Positions 37,918-48,015 of a stretch of 64,000 nt of DNA are shown piece by piece; within the stretch, counting starts at the first letter, position 1; each line of letters opens with the position of its first letter. The translations under genes and the position numbers were made by a program. Under the pieces are notes generated by a model. That model ran no database searches and was not told where the DNA came from. It saw only the letters and a list, made by a program, of their open reading frames with translations. This DNA is from Frateuria hangzhouensis (GTDB taxonomy: Bacteria > Pseudomonadota > Gammaproteobacteria > Xanthomonadales > Rhodanobacteraceae), in contig NZ_JAPMIU010000007.1 of the NCBI RefSeq assembly GCF_026410505.1, forward strand, positions 62,001 to 126,000, read 5' to 3'.

Positions 37918-39165
37918 ATGTTCGGCTTCGGCTCCAGCCAGGCGATCAAGCGGCACGGGCCGCGCGGCAGCTTCGACCTGCCGCTGCTGGTCGCGCTCGT
38001 GGCGCTGGCCAGCATCGGCGTGGTGATGGTCACCTCCAGCTCTATCGCCGTGGCCGACAGCCAGCAGATCGGTGCGTTCTATTACCTCAAGAAGCATCTG
38101 TTCTACCTGGCGCTGGGGCTGCTGTTCGCCGGCATCGCCATGCGCACTGAACTGAGGCAGGTGGAGAAGTTCGCGCTGCCGTTGCTGCTGTTCGGCGGCC
38201 TGTTGCTGGTGGCGGTTTTCGTGCCGCACCTGGGCATGCGCATCAACGGCGCACGCCGCTGGCTCAACCTGCTGGTGACCAGCTTCCAGCCGGTCGAGGC
38301 GGTCAAGCTGATCCTGGTCGTTTATGTGGCCAGCTTCCTGGTGCGCCACCGCGAAAGCGTGGAGACGAAATTCTGGGGGCTGCTGCGGCCTATCCTGGTC
38401 GCCGGCGCCATCGTGCTGCTGTTGCTGGCGCAGCCGGATTTCGGCTCGGCCACGCTGATCATCGGCGTCACCATCGGCATGGTCTGGCTGGGCGGCGCGC
38501 GCCCGCTGTATCTGTTCCTGATGGGGCTGCCGCTGATGCCGGCGCTGGTGGTCGCGGCGACCAGCGAAAGCTACCGCATGAAGCGGCTGACCTCGTTCAT
38601 GGACCCTTGGAAGGATCCGTTCAACGACGGCTTCCAGCTGACCCAGTCGCTGATGGCGATCGGCCGCGGCGAGTGGACGGGCGTGGGCCTGGGGTCGAGC
38701 GTGCTCAAGCTGTCCTACCTGCCCGAGGCGCACACCGACTTCATCCTGGCGGTGATCGGCGAAGAGCTTGGCCTGGCCGGCGTGGCGCTGGTGATCGGGT
38801 TGTTCGCGCTGGTGGTCGGGCGCGGCCTGTACCTGGGCCTGAAGGGCGTGGAAGTGGGCCAGCGCTTTGCCGGCTACGTGGCCTTCGGCGTATCGCTGAT
38901 GCTGGGCCTGCAGGCGATGGTGTCGATCGGCGTGAACCTCGGCGCGCTGCCGACCAAAGGCCTGACCCTGCCGCTGATCAGCTCCGGCGGCTCCTCGGTG
39001 CTGATGACCTGCGCCATGGCCGGCGTGCTGCTGCGCGCCACCTTCGAGATCAACCGCGCGCTGGATGCGCGGCAGATGGCCACGCGCATGCCAGCGGTGG
39101 CCGTCGCCGACGCGAACACGGTCACCGCGGCGCCTGCACGCGAGCGCGAGGCGGTGGCCGCATGA
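37918..39165 (+). CDS. ftsW: Septal peptidoglycan glycosyltransferase FtsW
   Basis: A SEDS-family enzyme that polymerises lipid II into glycan strands at the division septum with FtsI. The 415-residue protein has about ten helices and shows NGARRWL (periplasmic loop), QPDFGSATLIIG, PEAHTDFILAVIGEELGL and the C-terminal KGLTLPLISSGGSSVLMTC. The catalytic aspartate is in the HTDF segment region by family knowledge. It ends in an ATGA overlap with murG. Confidence 0.96.
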   Translation: MFGFGSSQAIKRHGPRGSFDLPLLVALVALASIGVVMVTSSSIAVADSQQIGAFYYLKKHLFYLALGLLFAGIAMRTELRQVEKFALPLLLFGGLLLVAVFVPHLGMRINGARRWLNLLVTSFQPVEAVKLILVVYVASFLVRHRESVETKFWGLLRPILVAGAIVLLLLAQPDFGSATLIIGVTIGMVWLGGARPLYLFLMGLPLMPALVVAATSESYRMKRLTSFMDPWKDPFNDGFQLTQSLMAIGRGEWTGVGLGSSVLKLSYLPEAHTDFILAVIGEELGLAGVALVIGLFALVVGRGLYLGLKGVEVGQRFAGYVAFGVSLMLGLQAMVSIGVNLGALPTKGLTLPLISSGGSSVLMTCAMAGVLLRATFEINRALDARQMATRMPAVAVADANTVTAAPAREREAVAA

Positions 39166-40238
39166 GTGCCTCGAAAGCGCCCGTGCTGATCATGGCCGGC
39201 GGCACCGGCGGCCACATCTTCCCCGGCCTTGCCGTGGCCGACGTGCTGCGCGCGCAGGGCGTGCCGGTGGCGTGGCTGGGCGCGGCCGGCGGCATGGAGA
39301 CGCGGGTGGTACCGGCGCACGGCATCGAGCTGCACACCATCACGGTCGGCGGCCTGCGCGGCAAGGGCCTGAAGACGCGCCTGCTGGCGCCGCTGATGCT
39401 GGCACGGGCGCTGCTCGCCTCGTTGCGCGTGCTGCGGCGCGTGCGCCCGCGCAGCGTGCTGTCGATGGGCGGCTACGTGGCCGGTCCCGGTGGCGTGGCC
39501 GCGCGGCTGACCGGCACGCCGCTGCTGGTGCATGAGCAGAATCGCGTCGCCGGCTACACCAACCGCAAGCTGGCCGGCTTCGCCCGTCGCGTGCTGGCCG
39601 GCTTTGCCGATGCACTGCCGGGCGGCGAGTGGGTCGGCAACCCGGTGCGCGCATCCATCGCCGCGTTGCCTTCGCCGGGCGAGCGTTTTGCTGCGCGCGC
39701 GGGCCGGACGCAGTTGCTGGTGCTGGGCGGAAGCCTCGGCGCGCGCGCGCTGAACCTCGCCGTGCCGCAGGCACTGGCGCTGATCCCGGTCGGGCAGCGT
39801 CCGCAGGTGCGCCACCAGTGCGGCAGTCGCGGCCTCGACGAAGCCCGCGCCGCTTATGCACAAGCGGGTGTCGAGGCCGACGTGGTGCCATTCATCGAGG
39901 ACATGGCCGGCGCCTATGGCTGGGCCGACCTCGCCGTGTGCCGTGCCGGCGCGCTGACCATCGCCGAGCTCACCGCCTCGGGCCTGGGCGCCGTGCTGGT
40001 GCCTTTCCCGTACGCGGTCGACGACCACCAGACCGGCAACGCGCAGGCGCTGGTGGAAGTCGGTGCCGCCGAACTGATCCAGGAACGTGATTTGGACGTA
40101 CAGAAACTGGCGCAGCGTCTCGCCGCGCTGCTGGCCGATCGCCGCCAGCTGATTGCGATGGCCAAGGCCGCGCGCACGCAGGCCAAGCCCGAGGCGGCCG
40201 AAACGATCGCTGCCGCCTGCCTGGAGGTGGCCGCATGA
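39162..40238 (+). CDS. murG: Lipid II synthase (MurG N-acetylglucosaminyltransferase)
   Basis: It adds GlcNAc to lipid I on the cytoplasmic face of the membrane. The 358-residue GT-B enzyme has the N-terminal [16 protein letters not shown] loop, [28 protein letters not shown] and the UDP-GlcNAc site [20 protein letters not shown] with [11 protein letters not shown]. Start ATG 39162 overlaps the ftsW stop. The murC start overlaps its own stop (ATGA). Confidence 0.96.
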   Translation: MSASKAPVLIMAGGTGGHIFPGLAVADVLRAQGVPVAWLGAAGGMETRVVPAHGIELHTITVGGLRGKGLKTRLLAPLMLARALLASLRVLRRVRPRSVLSMGGYVAGPGGVAARLTGTPLLVHEQNRVAGYTNRKLAGFARRVLAGFADALPGGEWVGNPVRASIAALPSPGERFAARAGRTQLLVLGGSLGARALNLAVPQALALIPVGQRPQVRHQCGSRGLDEARAAYAQAGVEADVVPFIEDMAGAYGWADLAVCRAGALTIAELTASGLGAVLVPFPYAVDDHQTGNAQALVEVGAAELIQERDLDVQKLAQRLAALLADRRQLIAMAKAARTQAKPEAAETIAAACLEVAA

Positions 40239-41680
40239 CGCCGCGCCGCCTGCTCGCGCATGAAGACCTTATGAGCACCTTCCGCCGCGTGCACTTCATT
40301 GGCATCGGCGGCGTCGGCATGAGCGGCATTGCCGAGGTGCTGCACAACCTGGGCTATGCCGTCTCCGGCTCGGATAAGGCCAACTCGCCCACCGCGCAGC
40401 GGCTGGCCGCGCTCGGCATCGACGTGCGCATCGGCCACGAAGCCGCGCACGTGGGCGATGCGGACGTGGTGGTCACCTCCAGCGCGATCCGCGCGGACAA
40501 TCCCGAGCTGGTCGCCGCCCGCGCCGCGCGCATCCCGGTGATCCCGCGCGCGGAAATGCTCGGCGAGCTGATGCGCTTCCGACGCGGCGTGGCGATCGCC
40601 GGCACGCATGGCAAGACCACCACCACCAGCCTGGTCGCCAGCGTGCTGGCCGAGGCCAACTACGACCCCACGTTCGTGATCGGCGGCCAGCTCAATGCCG
40701 CCGGCGCGAACGCGCGGCTGGGCACCGGACAGTACCTGGTGGCCGAGGCGGACGAGTCGGACGGATCGTTCCTGCTGCTCTCGCCGGTGATCGCAGCGGT
40801 CACCAACATCGACGCCGACCATCTGGAAAACTACGGCGGCGACTTCGCCCAGGTGAAAAAGGCCTTCGCCGATTTCCTGCACCGGCTGCCGTTCTACGGG
40901 CTGGCCGTGCTGTGCGTGGACGACGAGGAAGTGGCGGCGCTGGCGAAGGACACCACCCGCCGCGTGATGACCTACGGCATCGCCTCGAAGGACGCCGACG
41001 TGCGCGCCGCCAATGTGCGTCAGGACGGCTTCCATATGCTGTTCGACCTGCACCTGCCCGGCCGCGCCGAGCCGCTGCTGGTGACACTCAATCTGCCGGG
41101 CCGGCACAACGTGCTCAACGCCCTGGCCGCCGCCACCATCGGCTGGCAGCTGGGTGTCGAAGCCGAGGCGATTGCCCGCGCGCTGGAAAATTTCCAGGGC
41201 GTCGGCCGGCGCTTCCACCGCCGCGGCGAGATTGCGCTGGAGCAGGGTAGTGCGCTGCTGGTGGATGACTACGGGCACCATCCGCGCGAGCTTGCCGCCG
41301 TGTTCGCCGCCGCCCGCGGCGGCTGGCCGGAGCGCCGGCTGGTGGTCGGCTTCCAGCCGCACCGCTACAGCCGCACACGCGACCTGATGGACGACTTCGC
41401 CAACGTGCTGGCCGAGGCCGACGTGCTGGTGCTCACGGAGGTCTACCCGGCCGGCGAGGCGCCGATCGCCGGTGCCGACGGCCGCGCACTGGCCCGCGCC
41501 GTGCGTGCCCGCGGCAAGGTCGATCCGGTGCTGGTCGAGCATCCGCGCGATTTCAAGGACACGCTGCCGACGCTGCTGCGCGACGGTGACCTGCTGTTGC
41601 TGCTCGGGGCCGGCGATATCGGCGCGGCGGCGGTGGAGCTCGCCCAGGCGGGCCAACTCAAGACCAAAGGGGCGGACTGA
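40235..41680 (+). CDS. murC: UDP-MurNAc:L-alanine ligase
   Basis: It adds the first stem amino acid, L-alanine, to UDP-MurNAc. The 481-residue Mur ligase has the N-terminal dinucleotide loop [20 protein letters not shown]-loop [22 protein letters not shown] and [16 protein letters not shown]. Start: ATG 40235 overlaps the murG stop, giving a 12-residue extension; ATG 40271 ([14 protein letters not shown]) fits the family N terminus better and may be the true start. It ends TGATG into ddlB. Confidence 0.96.
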   Translation: MTPRRLLAHEDLMSTFRRVHFIGIGGVGMSGIAEVLHNLGYAVSGSDKANSPTAQRLAALGIDVRIGHEAAHVGDADVVVTSSAIRADNPELVAARAARIPVIPRAEMLGELMRFRRGVAIAGTHGKTTTTSLVASVLAEANYDPTFVIGGQLNAAGANARLGTGQYLVAEADESDGSFLLLSPVIAAVTNIDADHLENYGGDFAQVKKAFADFLHRLPFYGLAVLCVDDEEVAALAKDTTRRVMTYGIASKDADVRAANVRQDGFHMLFDLHLPGRAEPLLVTLNLPGRHNVLNALAAATIGWQLGVEAEAIARALENFQGVGRRFHRRGEIALEQGSALLVDDYGHHPRELAAVFAAARGGWPERRLVVGFQPHRYSRTRDLMDDFANVLAEADVLVLTEVYPAGEAPIAGADGRALARAVRARGKVDPVLVEHPRDFKDTLPTLLRDGDLLLLLGAGDIGAAAVELAQAGQLKTKGAD

Positions 41681-42696
41681 TGCCGAATCCCGAATCCCGA
41701 CTTGTGAATCCCGGCGCGCAACGCATCAGCGATCCCGCCCAGTTCGGGCGCGTCGCCGTGGTCATGGGCGGCAGCTCCGCCGAGCGCGAGGTGTCGCTGG
41801 ACTCCGGCCGCAACGTGCTGGCGGCGCTCAGGAGCCGTGGCGTCGATGCTCACGCCATCGACGGTATCCCGGCCCTGCTCGACGCGCTGCGCGCCGGCCA
41901 CTTCGCGCGCGTGTTCAATATCCTGCACGGCCAGCATGGCGGTGGCGAAGACGGCGTGCTGCAGGGCGCGCTGGAGTCGCTCAACGTGCCTTATACCGGC
42001 TCGGGCGTGCTCGGCTCGGCGTTGTCGATGGACAAGGTGCGCTCCAAGCGCGTGTGGCAGTCGCTCGGCCTGCCGACGCCGGTGTTCGTCGCGCTGGAGC
42101 GCGGCGCCGACGCGCAGGCGGTGCACGCGGCCGCCAGGCAAGTCGGCTTCCCGCTGATCGTCAAACCGGCCTGCGAGGGTTCCAGCGTCGGCGTGACCCG
42201 CGTCTTTGCCGAGGGCGATCTGGACAGCGCCGTGGAACTGGCCGCGCGCTACCCGGGCGATCTGCTGATGGAAACCCTGATCGAGGGCGACGAGATGACC
42301 GTCGCCATCCTCGGCGGCCAGGTACTGCCCTCGATCCATATCGTGCCCAAGGGGACGTTCTACGACTACAACGCCAAATACGTCGCCGAGGACACCCAGT
42401 ACCTCTGCCCCGGCCTGCAGGGCCCGGCCGAAGAGGAGCTGCGCACGCTGGCGCGGCAGGCGTTCGATGCGCTCGGCTGCCACGGCTGGGGCCGTGTCGA
42501 CGTGATGCGTGACCGCGCCGGCCGCAACTTCCTGCTGGAGGTCAATACCGCCCCCGGCATGACCTCGCACTCGCTGGTGCCCAAGGCGGCGAAAGTCGCC
42601 GGCATCGATTACGAAGAAGTCTGCTGGCGCGTACTGGAAACCAGCCTCGGGCGCGGCTTTGCCGAATCCCGCGACTCCGAAGGAGACGCCCGGTGA
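41680..42696 (+). CDS. ddlB: D-alanine:D-alanine ligase B
   Basis: This ATP-grasp enzyme joins two D-alanines for MurF. The 338-residue protein shows [47 protein letters not shown] and the C-terminal [20 protein letters not shown] with the Mg/ATP residues. Its first ~12 codons are unusual: they are encoded by GAATCCC heptamer repeats (41685-41712), giving [12 protein letters not shown], which has no counterpart in E. coli DdlB. A GTG at 41704 would remove most of this. It ends with an ATGA-type overlap with ftsQ (start 42693). Confidence 0.95.
   Translation: MPNPESRLVNPGAQRISDPAQFGRVAVVMGGSSAEREVSLDSGRNVLAALRSRGVDAHAIDGIPALLDALRAGHFARVFNILHGQHGGGEDGVLQGALESLNVPYTGSGVLGSALSMDKVRSKRVWQSLGLPTPVFVALERGADAQAVHAAARQVGFPLIVKPACEGSSVGVTRVFAEGDLDSAVELAARYPGDLLMETLIEGDEMTVAILGGQVLPSIHIVPKGTFYDYNAKYVAEDTQYLCPGLQGPAEEELRTLARQAFDALGCHGWGRVDVMRDRAGRNFLLEVNTAPGMTSHSLVPKAAKVAGIDYEEVCWRVLETSLGRGFAESRDSEGDAR
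41685..41712 (+). repeat. GAATCCC heptamer repeat at the ddlB start
   Basis: Four seven-base units in register: GAATCCC (41685), GAATCCC (41692), GACTTGT (41699, degenerate) and GAATCCC (41706). The same heptamer occurs as four perfect copies at 63299 inside the ubiI-like gene. Confidence 0.85.
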
Positions 42697-43424
42697 AAGG
42701 TGCCATCCGCCTCGTCGCCTGGTGTCTGGCCGTCGCGCTGGTCGTACTGCCGGTGGTCGGCGTGCTGCGCGGCTGGTTCGCGGCCGATCGCTGGCCGGTG
42801 ACCCGGCTGACCGTGCAGGCCGAGTTCAAGCACGTGGGCGCCGAGCAGATCCGCGCCGCCGTGCTGCCGCGACTGGGCCACGGCTTCTTCGCGCTGGACC
42901 TCGACGCCGTGCAGCAGGCGGTGGCGGCGTTGCCGTGGGTGGAATCGGTCGAGGCGCGCAAGCGCTGGCCGGACACGCTGATCCTGCGTATCTACGAGCG
43001 CCGGCCGTTCGCGCGCTGGAACGGCACCCGACTGATCAGCCGCCAGGGCGTGCTGTTCGACGGCGGCGAAGCCGCGGTGGCCGCGCCGCTGCCCGACCTG
43101 CACGGGCCGGACGCACAGATGCCCCAGGTGGTGGCCTTCTACGCCGATGCGCTCAAGGCCGTCGCCGGCACTCCGCTGAAGGTCGCCGGCGTGACGCTGT
43201 CCGAGCGTGGCAGCTGGAGCCTGGCCACCGACGTGGGCGCCGAAATCGTGCTGGGCGACCGCGTCCAGGCCGGCAAGCGCCTGCGCCGCTTCCTCGACGT
43301 TTATCCGCAGGTGATGGCCGGCCATCCGGCCGCCTTCGCTTACGCCGACCTTCGCTACACCAATGGATTCGCCGTGCGCTGGCCCGACGCCGACGCACCT
43401 GCCGCGGGGGCGCCCCGCACATGA
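42693..43424 (+). CDS. ftsQ: Cell division protein FtsQ
   Basis: A bitopic division protein of the FtsQLB complex, which recruits and regulates FtsWI. The 243-residue protein has one N-terminal membrane helix ([19 protein letters not shown], about 6-24), a POTRA domain (about 35-105; [38 protein letters not shown]) and a beta domain ([20 protein letters not shown]). Size and position upstream of ftsA are standard. A ten-base gap separates it from ftsA. Confidence 0.94.
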   Translation: MKGAIRLVAWCLAVALVVLPVVGVLRGWFAADRWPVTRLTVQAEFKHVGAEQIRAAVLPRLGHGFFALDLDAVQQAVAALPWVESVEARKRWPDTLILRIYERRPFARWNGTRLISRQGVLFDGGEAAVAAPLPDLHGPDAQMPQVVAFYADALKAVAGTPLKVAGVTLSERGSWSLATDVGAEIVLGDRVQAGKRLRRFLDVYPQVMAGHPAAFAYADLRYTNGFAVRWPDADAPAAGAPRT

Positions 43425-43434
43425 GCCTGACCCT

Positions 43435-44667
43435 ATGAAGACGCGCAACGACAAGCAGCTGGTCGTCGGCCTGGACATCGGCACCCACAAGGTGACCGCG
43501 ATCGTCGGCGAGTACGAGCCGGGCGAGGCGATCGAGGTGATCGGCATCGGCTCGCACGTCTCGCGCGGCATGAAGCGCGGCTCGGTGGTGGACATCGAAT
43601 CGACCGTGCACTCGATCCAGCGCGCGGTGGAAGAGGCCGAACTGATGGCCGGCTGCGACATCCGTTCGGTGTTCGCCTCGATCTCGGGAAGCCATCTGGA
43701 AACCAAGAACTCGCATGGCACCGCGGCGATCCGCGACCGCGAGGTCACTCCCGGCGACCTGGAGCAGGTGCTGGAGGCGGCCAGCGCGGTGGCGATTCCG
43801 GCCGACCGCAAGGTTCTCTACAAGGAGTCGCAGGAATACCGCATCGACGGCCAGGACGGCATCCGTTCGCCCGTCGGCATGAGCGGCGTGCGCCTGGAAG
43901 CCTCCGTGCACCTGGTCACCGGTGCGGCCGCCGCGGTGCAGAACATCTCCAAGTGCATCCAGCGCTGCGGCCTTTCCGTGGACGAGCTGGTGCCCTCGGC
44001 GGTGGCCAGCGCCAAGTCGGTGCTGACCGACGACGAGCGCGAGCTCGGCGTATGCCTGGTCGACATCGGCGCCGGCACCACCGACATCGCCATCTATACG
44101 CAGGGCTCGATCCGCTACACGAAGTCGCTGCCCGTGGGCGGCGACCAGGTCACCAACGACATCGCCTACGGCGTGCATACGCCGACCGCGCATGCCGAGG
44201 AGATCAAGATCAAGTACGCCTGCGCGCTGGCCCAGCTCGCCCACGCCGAGGAAACCATCCAGGTGCCCAGCGTGGGCGACCGCCCGCCGCGCCGCCTCGC
44301 CCGCCAGTCGCTCGCGCAGAGCGTGCAGGCGCGCTACGAGGAAATCTTCGAGATGGTGCAGGACGAGCTGCGCCGCTCTGGCTACGACAGCCTGGTCGCC
44401 GCCGGCGTGGTGCTGACCGGCGGCGCCTCCCGGATGGAAGGCGCGCTGGAGCTGGCCGAGGAGATCTTCCACAAGATGGTGCGCATCGGCGTGCCGCAGC
44501 ACGTCACCGGCCTGGGCGAAGTGGTCGCCAATCCGCTGCATTCGACCGGCGTAGGCCTGCTGTTGCATGGCGCGCGCTCCGGCGGCGTGCGCATCAGCCA
44601 TCCGGTCGGCGGCAGCGTCGGCGGGTTGGTGGACAAGGTACGCGGCTGGATCACCAGGAATTTTTAA
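43435..44667 (+). CDS. ftsA: Cell division protein FtsA
   Basis: An actin-like ATPase that ties FtsZ to the membrane and recruits later division proteins. The 410-residue protein contains [20 protein letters not shown] (phosphate 1), the 1C domain, [18 protein letters not shown] (phosphate 2) and [19 protein letters not shown] (adenosine motif). The C-terminal [14 protein letters not shown] is the amphipathic membrane-targeting helix. ATG 43435 ([18 protein letters not shown]) fits the family; the longer frame from 43363 lies within ftsQ. Confidence 0.96.
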   Translation: MKTRNDKQLVVGLDIGTHKVTAIVGEYEPGEAIEVIGIGSHVSRGMKRGSVVDIESTVHSIQRAVEEAELMAGCDIRSVFASISGSHLETKNSHGTAAIRDREVTPGDLEQVLEAASAVAIPADRKVLYKESQEYRIDGQDGIRSPVGMSGVRLEASVHLVTGAAAAVQNISKCIQRCGLSVDELVPSAVASAKSVLTDDERELGVCLVDIGAGTTDIAIYTQGSIRYTKSLPVGGDQVTNDIAYGVHTPTAHAEEIKIKYACALAQLAHAEETIQVPSVGDRPPRRLARQSLAQSVQARYEEIFEMVQDELRRSGYDSLVAAGVVLTGGASRMEGALELAEEIFHKMVRIGVPQHVTGLGEVVANPLHSTGVGLLLHGARSGGVRISHPVGGSVGGLVDKVRGWITRNF

Positions 44668-44780
44668 GCGCTGGTGCGGAGCGCCAACGCAGGGCGAATG
44701 GAGGTTCGCCCACCACCGCAGGCCGGCAGGGAGTCGGACCCGCGGTTACAACGACAACGAAGCTCTACGGAGGACGGGAA

Positions 44781-45962
44781 ATGTTTGAATTGATCGAAAA
44801 ACTGGCACCCAACGCGGTCATCAAGGTCATCGGCGTGGGTGGGGGCGGCGGCAACGCCGTCGCGCACATGCTCAGCGCCAACATCGAGGGCGTCGAGTTC
44901 GTCGTCGCCAACACCGACGCGCAGGCGATGAAGAACTGCGGCTCGCGCACGCATCTGCAGCTCGGCGCCAATGTCACCAAGGGCCTGGGCGCAGGCGCCA
45001 ATCCGGAAGTCGGCCGCCAGGCAGCACTGGAGGACCGTGAGCGCATCGAGGAGATGCTCGAAGGCGCGGACATGGTGTTCATCACCGCCGGCATGGGCGG
45101 CGGTACCGGCACCGGTGCGGCCCCGGTCGTGGCCCAGCTGGCCAAGGAGAAGGGCATCCTCACGGTGGCGGTGGTCACCAAGCCGTTCCCGTTCGAGGGC
45201 CGGCGCCGCATGCAGGTGGCGATGAAGGGCATCGAAGACCTGTCCCAGCATGTGGACTCGCTGATCACCGTGCCGAACGAGAAGCTGCTGTCGGTGCTCG
45301 GCCGCGAGGTCACGCTGCTCAACGCCTTCAAGGCGGCCAATGACGTGCTGCAGGGCGCCGTGCAGGGCATCGCGGACCTGATCACCGCCCCGGGCCTGAT
45401 CAACGTCGACTTTGCCGACGTGCGCACGGTGATGTCCGAAATGGGCATGGCGATGATGGGCTCGGGCACCGCCCGCGGCGACGATCGCGCGCAGGCGGCG
45501 GCCGAGGCGGCGATCAACAACCCGCTGCTGGAGGACGTCAACTTGAACGGCGCCTGCGGCATCCTGGTCAACGTCACCGCCGGTCCGAACCTGACCATGC
45601 GCGAATTCGACGAGATCGGCCGGGTCATCCACGACTTTGCCAGCGAAGACGCCACCGTGGTGATCGGCACCTCGCTCGATGCCGAGATGCAGGACGACGT
45701 GCGTGTGACCGTGGTCGCCACCGGCCTGAACCGCGCCGGCGCCCGGCAGCCGGTGCGGCCGGTCGCCGCCGCCACCCAGCAGGTGGAGATGCGCCAGCGT
45801 CCGCGCCCGGTCGTGCTGCGCACGGGCACCGGTAACGAGGTGGTCGACTACGCCGCGCCGGACGTGGTTGCCTCGCACCGGGCCGAACCGCCGGCCAAGG
45901 GCGCTGACCCGAGCCTGGATTACCTAGACATCCCGGCGTTCCTGCGCCGCCAGGCCGACTGA
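44781..45962 (+). CDS. ftsZ: Cell division GTPase FtsZ
   Basis: A tubulin-like GTPase that forms the cytokinetic ring. The 393-residue protein has [14 protein letters not shown] (nucleotide loop, 14-27), the tubulin signature GGGTGTG (106-112), the T7 loop [11 protein letters not shown] with the catalytic aspartate, and the conserved C-terminal peptide [15 protein letters not shown] for FtsA/ZipA binding. A strong site CGGAGGACGGGA precedes the ATG. The 113-bp leader after ftsA contains a perfect hairpin GGGCGAA/TTCGCCC (44692-44711) and a GCGCT/AGCGC stem, which may modulate ftsZ expression. Confidence 0.98.
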   Translation: MFELIEKLAPNAVIKVIGVGGGGGNAVAHMLSANIEGVEFVVANTDAQAMKNCGSRTHLQLGANVTKGLGAGANPEVGRQAALEDRERIEEMLEGADMVFITAGMGGGTGTGAAPVVAQLAKEKGILTVAVVTKPFPFEGRRRMQVAMKGIEDLSQHVDSLITVPNEKLLSVLGREVTLLNAFKAANDVLQGAVQGIADLITAPGLINVDFADVRTVMSEMGMAMMGSGTARGDDRAQAAAEAAINNPLLEDVNLNGACGILVNVTAGPNLTMREFDEIGRVIHDFASEDATVVIGTSLDAEMQDDVRVTVVATGLNRAGARQPVRPVAAATQQVEMRQRPRPVVLRTGTGNEVVDYAAPDVVASHRAEPPAKGADPSLDYLDIPAFLRRQAD

Positions 45963-46034
45963 ACGTCTTCACCGGAGAACCTTGCGAAAATTGAACGAAA
46001 CACCAGATCGACGGGTCAGTGCAGACACGGTCTG

Positions 46035-46189
46035 ACAGGCGGCTACCGCCTGTGTGGATTTCGTGACCGTCCGTCGGGTGATTTCCAGATGAAGACAGCG
46101 CGCCGAGGACCGGCGCGCGCACCGGCCGGCAGGGAGCCGCCGGCCTGTCCGTCCCCTTGCGCCGGAAACCCGTCCTCCCGGCGCAGGGG
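46035..46189 (+). other. Array of four strong stem-loops between ftsZ and lpxC
   Basis: The 407-bp spacer 45963-46369 has no supportable gene but four hairpins: ACAGGCGG/CCGCCTGT (46035-46053, 3-base loop), GCGCGCCG/CGGCGCGC (46098-46118), GGCCGGC/GCCGGCC (46124-46145) and a 12-pair stem with one bulge (46153-46165 with 46178-46189). None is followed by a good T-run. They are probably the 3' end of the dcw message or an attenuator ahead of lpxC. Confidence 0.7.
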
Positions 46190-46299
46190 ACGTGTCGCGG
46201 TAACTGTTTGAGGCGACGGGAAATTAGGCGACTTCGTGATCGCCATCACGTATGAAGGAATTCTGAAGACGCGACCAGACTGTACGGTACGGTTTGCTA

Positions 46300-46327
46300 T
46301 TGCTGCAGGTTAAGACTGTGTTAGCAT
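46300..46327 (+). promoter_or_regulatory. Likely sigma-70 promoter of lpxC
   Basis: A -35-like TTGCTG (46300-46305), 16-base spacer and extended -10 TGTTAGCAT (TAGCAT at 46322-46327) lie 42 bp before the lpxC start. This would give lpxC expression independent of the dcw promoter. Confidence 0.55.
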
Positions 46328-46369
46328 CCGTCCCCTGATTGGCTGCTGCCCACACTGGTACCAATAAAA

Positions 46370-47284
46370 ATGATCAAGCAGCGTACGCTCAAGAACATTA
46401 TCCGTGCGACCGGCGTCGGCCTGCACACCGGCGACAAGGTCTACATGACCTTGCGTCCCGCCGCGCCGAACACGGGCATCGTGTTCCGCCGTACCGACCT
46501 GAACCCGCCGGTCGACATCCATGCGCGACCGGATTGCGTGGGCGACACCCGCCTGTCCACCACCCTGGTCAAGGGCGACGTGCGCGTCTCCACCGTCGAG
46601 CACCTGCTGTCGGCGATGGCTGGCCTCGGTATCGACAACGCCATTGTCGAGCTGTCCGCGCCGGAAGTGCCGATCATGGACGGCAGCGCAGGTCCCTTCG
46701 TGTTCCTGCTGCAGTCGGCGGGCATCGAGGAGCAGAACGCCGCCAAGCGCTTCATCCGCATCAAGAAGCCGGTGAAGGTGCAGGAGGACGACAAGTGGGC
46801 CAGCTTCGAGCCGTTCGAGGGCTTCAAGGTCGGCTTCTCGATCGAGTTCAACCACCCGATCATCTCCAAGCGCACCTCGCGCGCCGAGATCGACTTCTCG
46901 ACCACTTCCTTCGTCAAGGAAGTCAGCCGCGCACGCACGTTCGGCTTCATGCGCGACATCGAGATGCTGCGCGAGCACAACCTGGCGCTGGGCGGATCGA
47001 TGGACAACGCCGTGGTGCTGGACGACTACCGCGTGCTCAACGAGGACGGCCTCCGCTACGAGGACGAGTTCGTCAAGCACAAGATCCTGGACGCCATCGG
47101 CGACTTGTACCTGCTCGGCCACAGCCTGATCGGCGCCTACCACGCGCACAAGTCCGGCCATGAGCTCAACAACAAGCTGCTGCGCACCCTGATCGCCGAT
47201 CCCACTGCGTGGGAAGAGGTGGTTTACAAGGACGATCCGGCCGTCTCGCCGATCTCCTACGCGCACCCCGCCCAGGCCATCTGA
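46370..47284 (+). CDS. lpxC: UDP-3-O-acyl-N-acetylglucosamine deacetylase
   Basis: A zinc-dependent deacetylase catalysing the committed step of lipid A synthesis. The 304-residue protein shows [37 protein letters not shown] (zinc histidine in VEHLLSA), [38 protein letters not shown] and [15 protein letters not shown] with the second zinc-site histidine and aspartate. It closes the dcw cluster, as in Pseudomonas and E. coli. It has its own likely promoter and is followed by a strong terminator. Confidence 0.97.
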   Translation: MIKQRTLKNIIRATGVGLHTGDKVYMTLRPAAPNTGIVFRRTDLNPPVDIHARPDCVGDTRLSTTLVKGDVRVSTVEHLLSAMAGLGIDNAIVELSAPEVPIMDGSAGPFVFLLQSAGIEEQNAAKRFIRIKKPVKVQEDDKWASFEPFEGFKVGFSIEFNHPIISKRTSRAEIDFSTTSFVKEVSRARTFGFMRDIEMLREHNLALGGSMDNAVVLDDYRVLNEDGLRYEDEFVKHKILDAIGDLYLLGHSLIGAYHAHKSGHELNNKLLRTLIADPTAWEEVVYKDDPAVSPISYAHPAQAI

Positions 47285-47304
47285 AGCCTGCGCAGGACGT
47301 ACCC

Positions 47305-47343
47305 ACGAAGGCCGCCCCGCAAGAGGCGGCCTTCGTCGTTTCT
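47305..47343 (+). terminator. Terminator of lpxC
   Basis: A twelve-base perfect stem ACGAAGGCCGCC/GGCGGCCTTCGT with eight-base loop, then CGTTTCT. It lies 20 bp after the lpxC stop. Confidence 0.85.
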
Positions 47344-47422
47344 GTGACGCACGCCGCGCGCCGAACACGCCGGGCTTCACGTTGCGGCCACGTACCGGGG
47401 TGTACCTGCCGTCCCACCGTGC

Positions 47423-47504
47423 TATAAACCACTTGCCGCCTCCGCGGCGGCAAGGGGAAATCGGTGCCCGCCGGGCACCTCGCGAAGGCACGGCGCTCCG
47501 CGCC
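47423..47504. other. TATAAA motif followed by three perfect hairpins (possible small RNA or dciA terminator)
   Basis: TATAAA at 47423-47428 (plus strand) is followed by CTTGCCGCC/GGCGGCAAG (47432-47454), GGTGCCC/GGGCACC (47463-47479) and GGCGC/GCGCC (47492-47504). It lies between the lpxC terminator and the 3' end of dciA, which is on the opposite strand. One or more stems probably end the dciA message; a plus-strand transcript is also possible. Confidence 0.4.
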
Positions 47505-47507
47505 TGG

Positions 47508-47996
47508 TCAGTCCTTGGCGGTCGGGAATTCAGCAGTTTCGGCGATGGACGCCAATTCGAGGAACAGTCCCTTCAGTTCAGGGTCTGTAATGGATGCTGC
47601 GGCGGCTTTGAGATGGGCGGCTGCAGCAGGCGAAAGCGGTTTTGACCGATCCGGTTCCGTTGCGACCGGTAGGGGGGGAGCCACTTTCACGGTGACCGAG
47701 CTGGCGCTGGTGCCGATGGCACGAGCGGTGGTGAGTATCTGCGCCTGCATCAGGCGCAGGCGCGCCGCCCAAGCCGGTGAGGAAGCCAGAAAGACGAGGC
47801 GGCCGTTGCGCAGGTGGGCAAATCGCACCTGCTCGCGCAAGGGCATCGGCAACGTCTGGCGCAGGGCACGATCCAACGCATCCAGCTCACCGGCCTTACG
47901 GGCCAGCGAGGCGAACGAACCGCAATCGGCCAGCGGCTTGGGGCCACGGGCGGGGCGGTGGGAGGCGGGGGAACCGGCGCGCTGCATGGCCGTCAT
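47508..47996 (-). CDS. dciA: DUF721 protein, likely replicative helicase loader DciA
   Basis: A 162-residue protein with an N-terminal DUF721 domain (about 20-100; SLARKAGELDALDRALRQTL, FAHLRNGRLVFLASSPAWAA) and a low-complexity alanine/proline C-terminal part. DUF721 is the DciA family, which loads the DnaB helicase in bacteria lacking DnaC/DnaI-type loaders. The position between lpxC and an M23 peptidase-secA pair matches Pseudomonas. The start is uncertain: ATG 47996 or 47987; the frame extends to 48056 but would overlap the peptidase gene. No clear ribosome site is visible. Start codons of the two divergent genes are only 19 bases apart. Confidence 0.8.
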   Translation of the reverse strand: MTAMQRAGSPASHRPARGPKPLADCGSFASLARKAGELDALDRALRQTLPMPLREQVRFAHLRNGRLVFLASSPAWAARLRLMQAQILTTARAIGTSASSVTVKVAPPLPVATEPDRSKPLSPAAAAHLKAAAASITDPELKGLFLELASIAETAEFPTAKD

Positions 47997-48015
47997 CTGA
48001 AGTGAAAAAAAAGCA

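Noticed and set aside
46043-46249. Small minus-strand ORF between ftsZ and lpxC
   Set aside because: It overlaps the hairpin array, has no ribosome site and encodes arginine/proline-rich sequence; more likely structure than coding.
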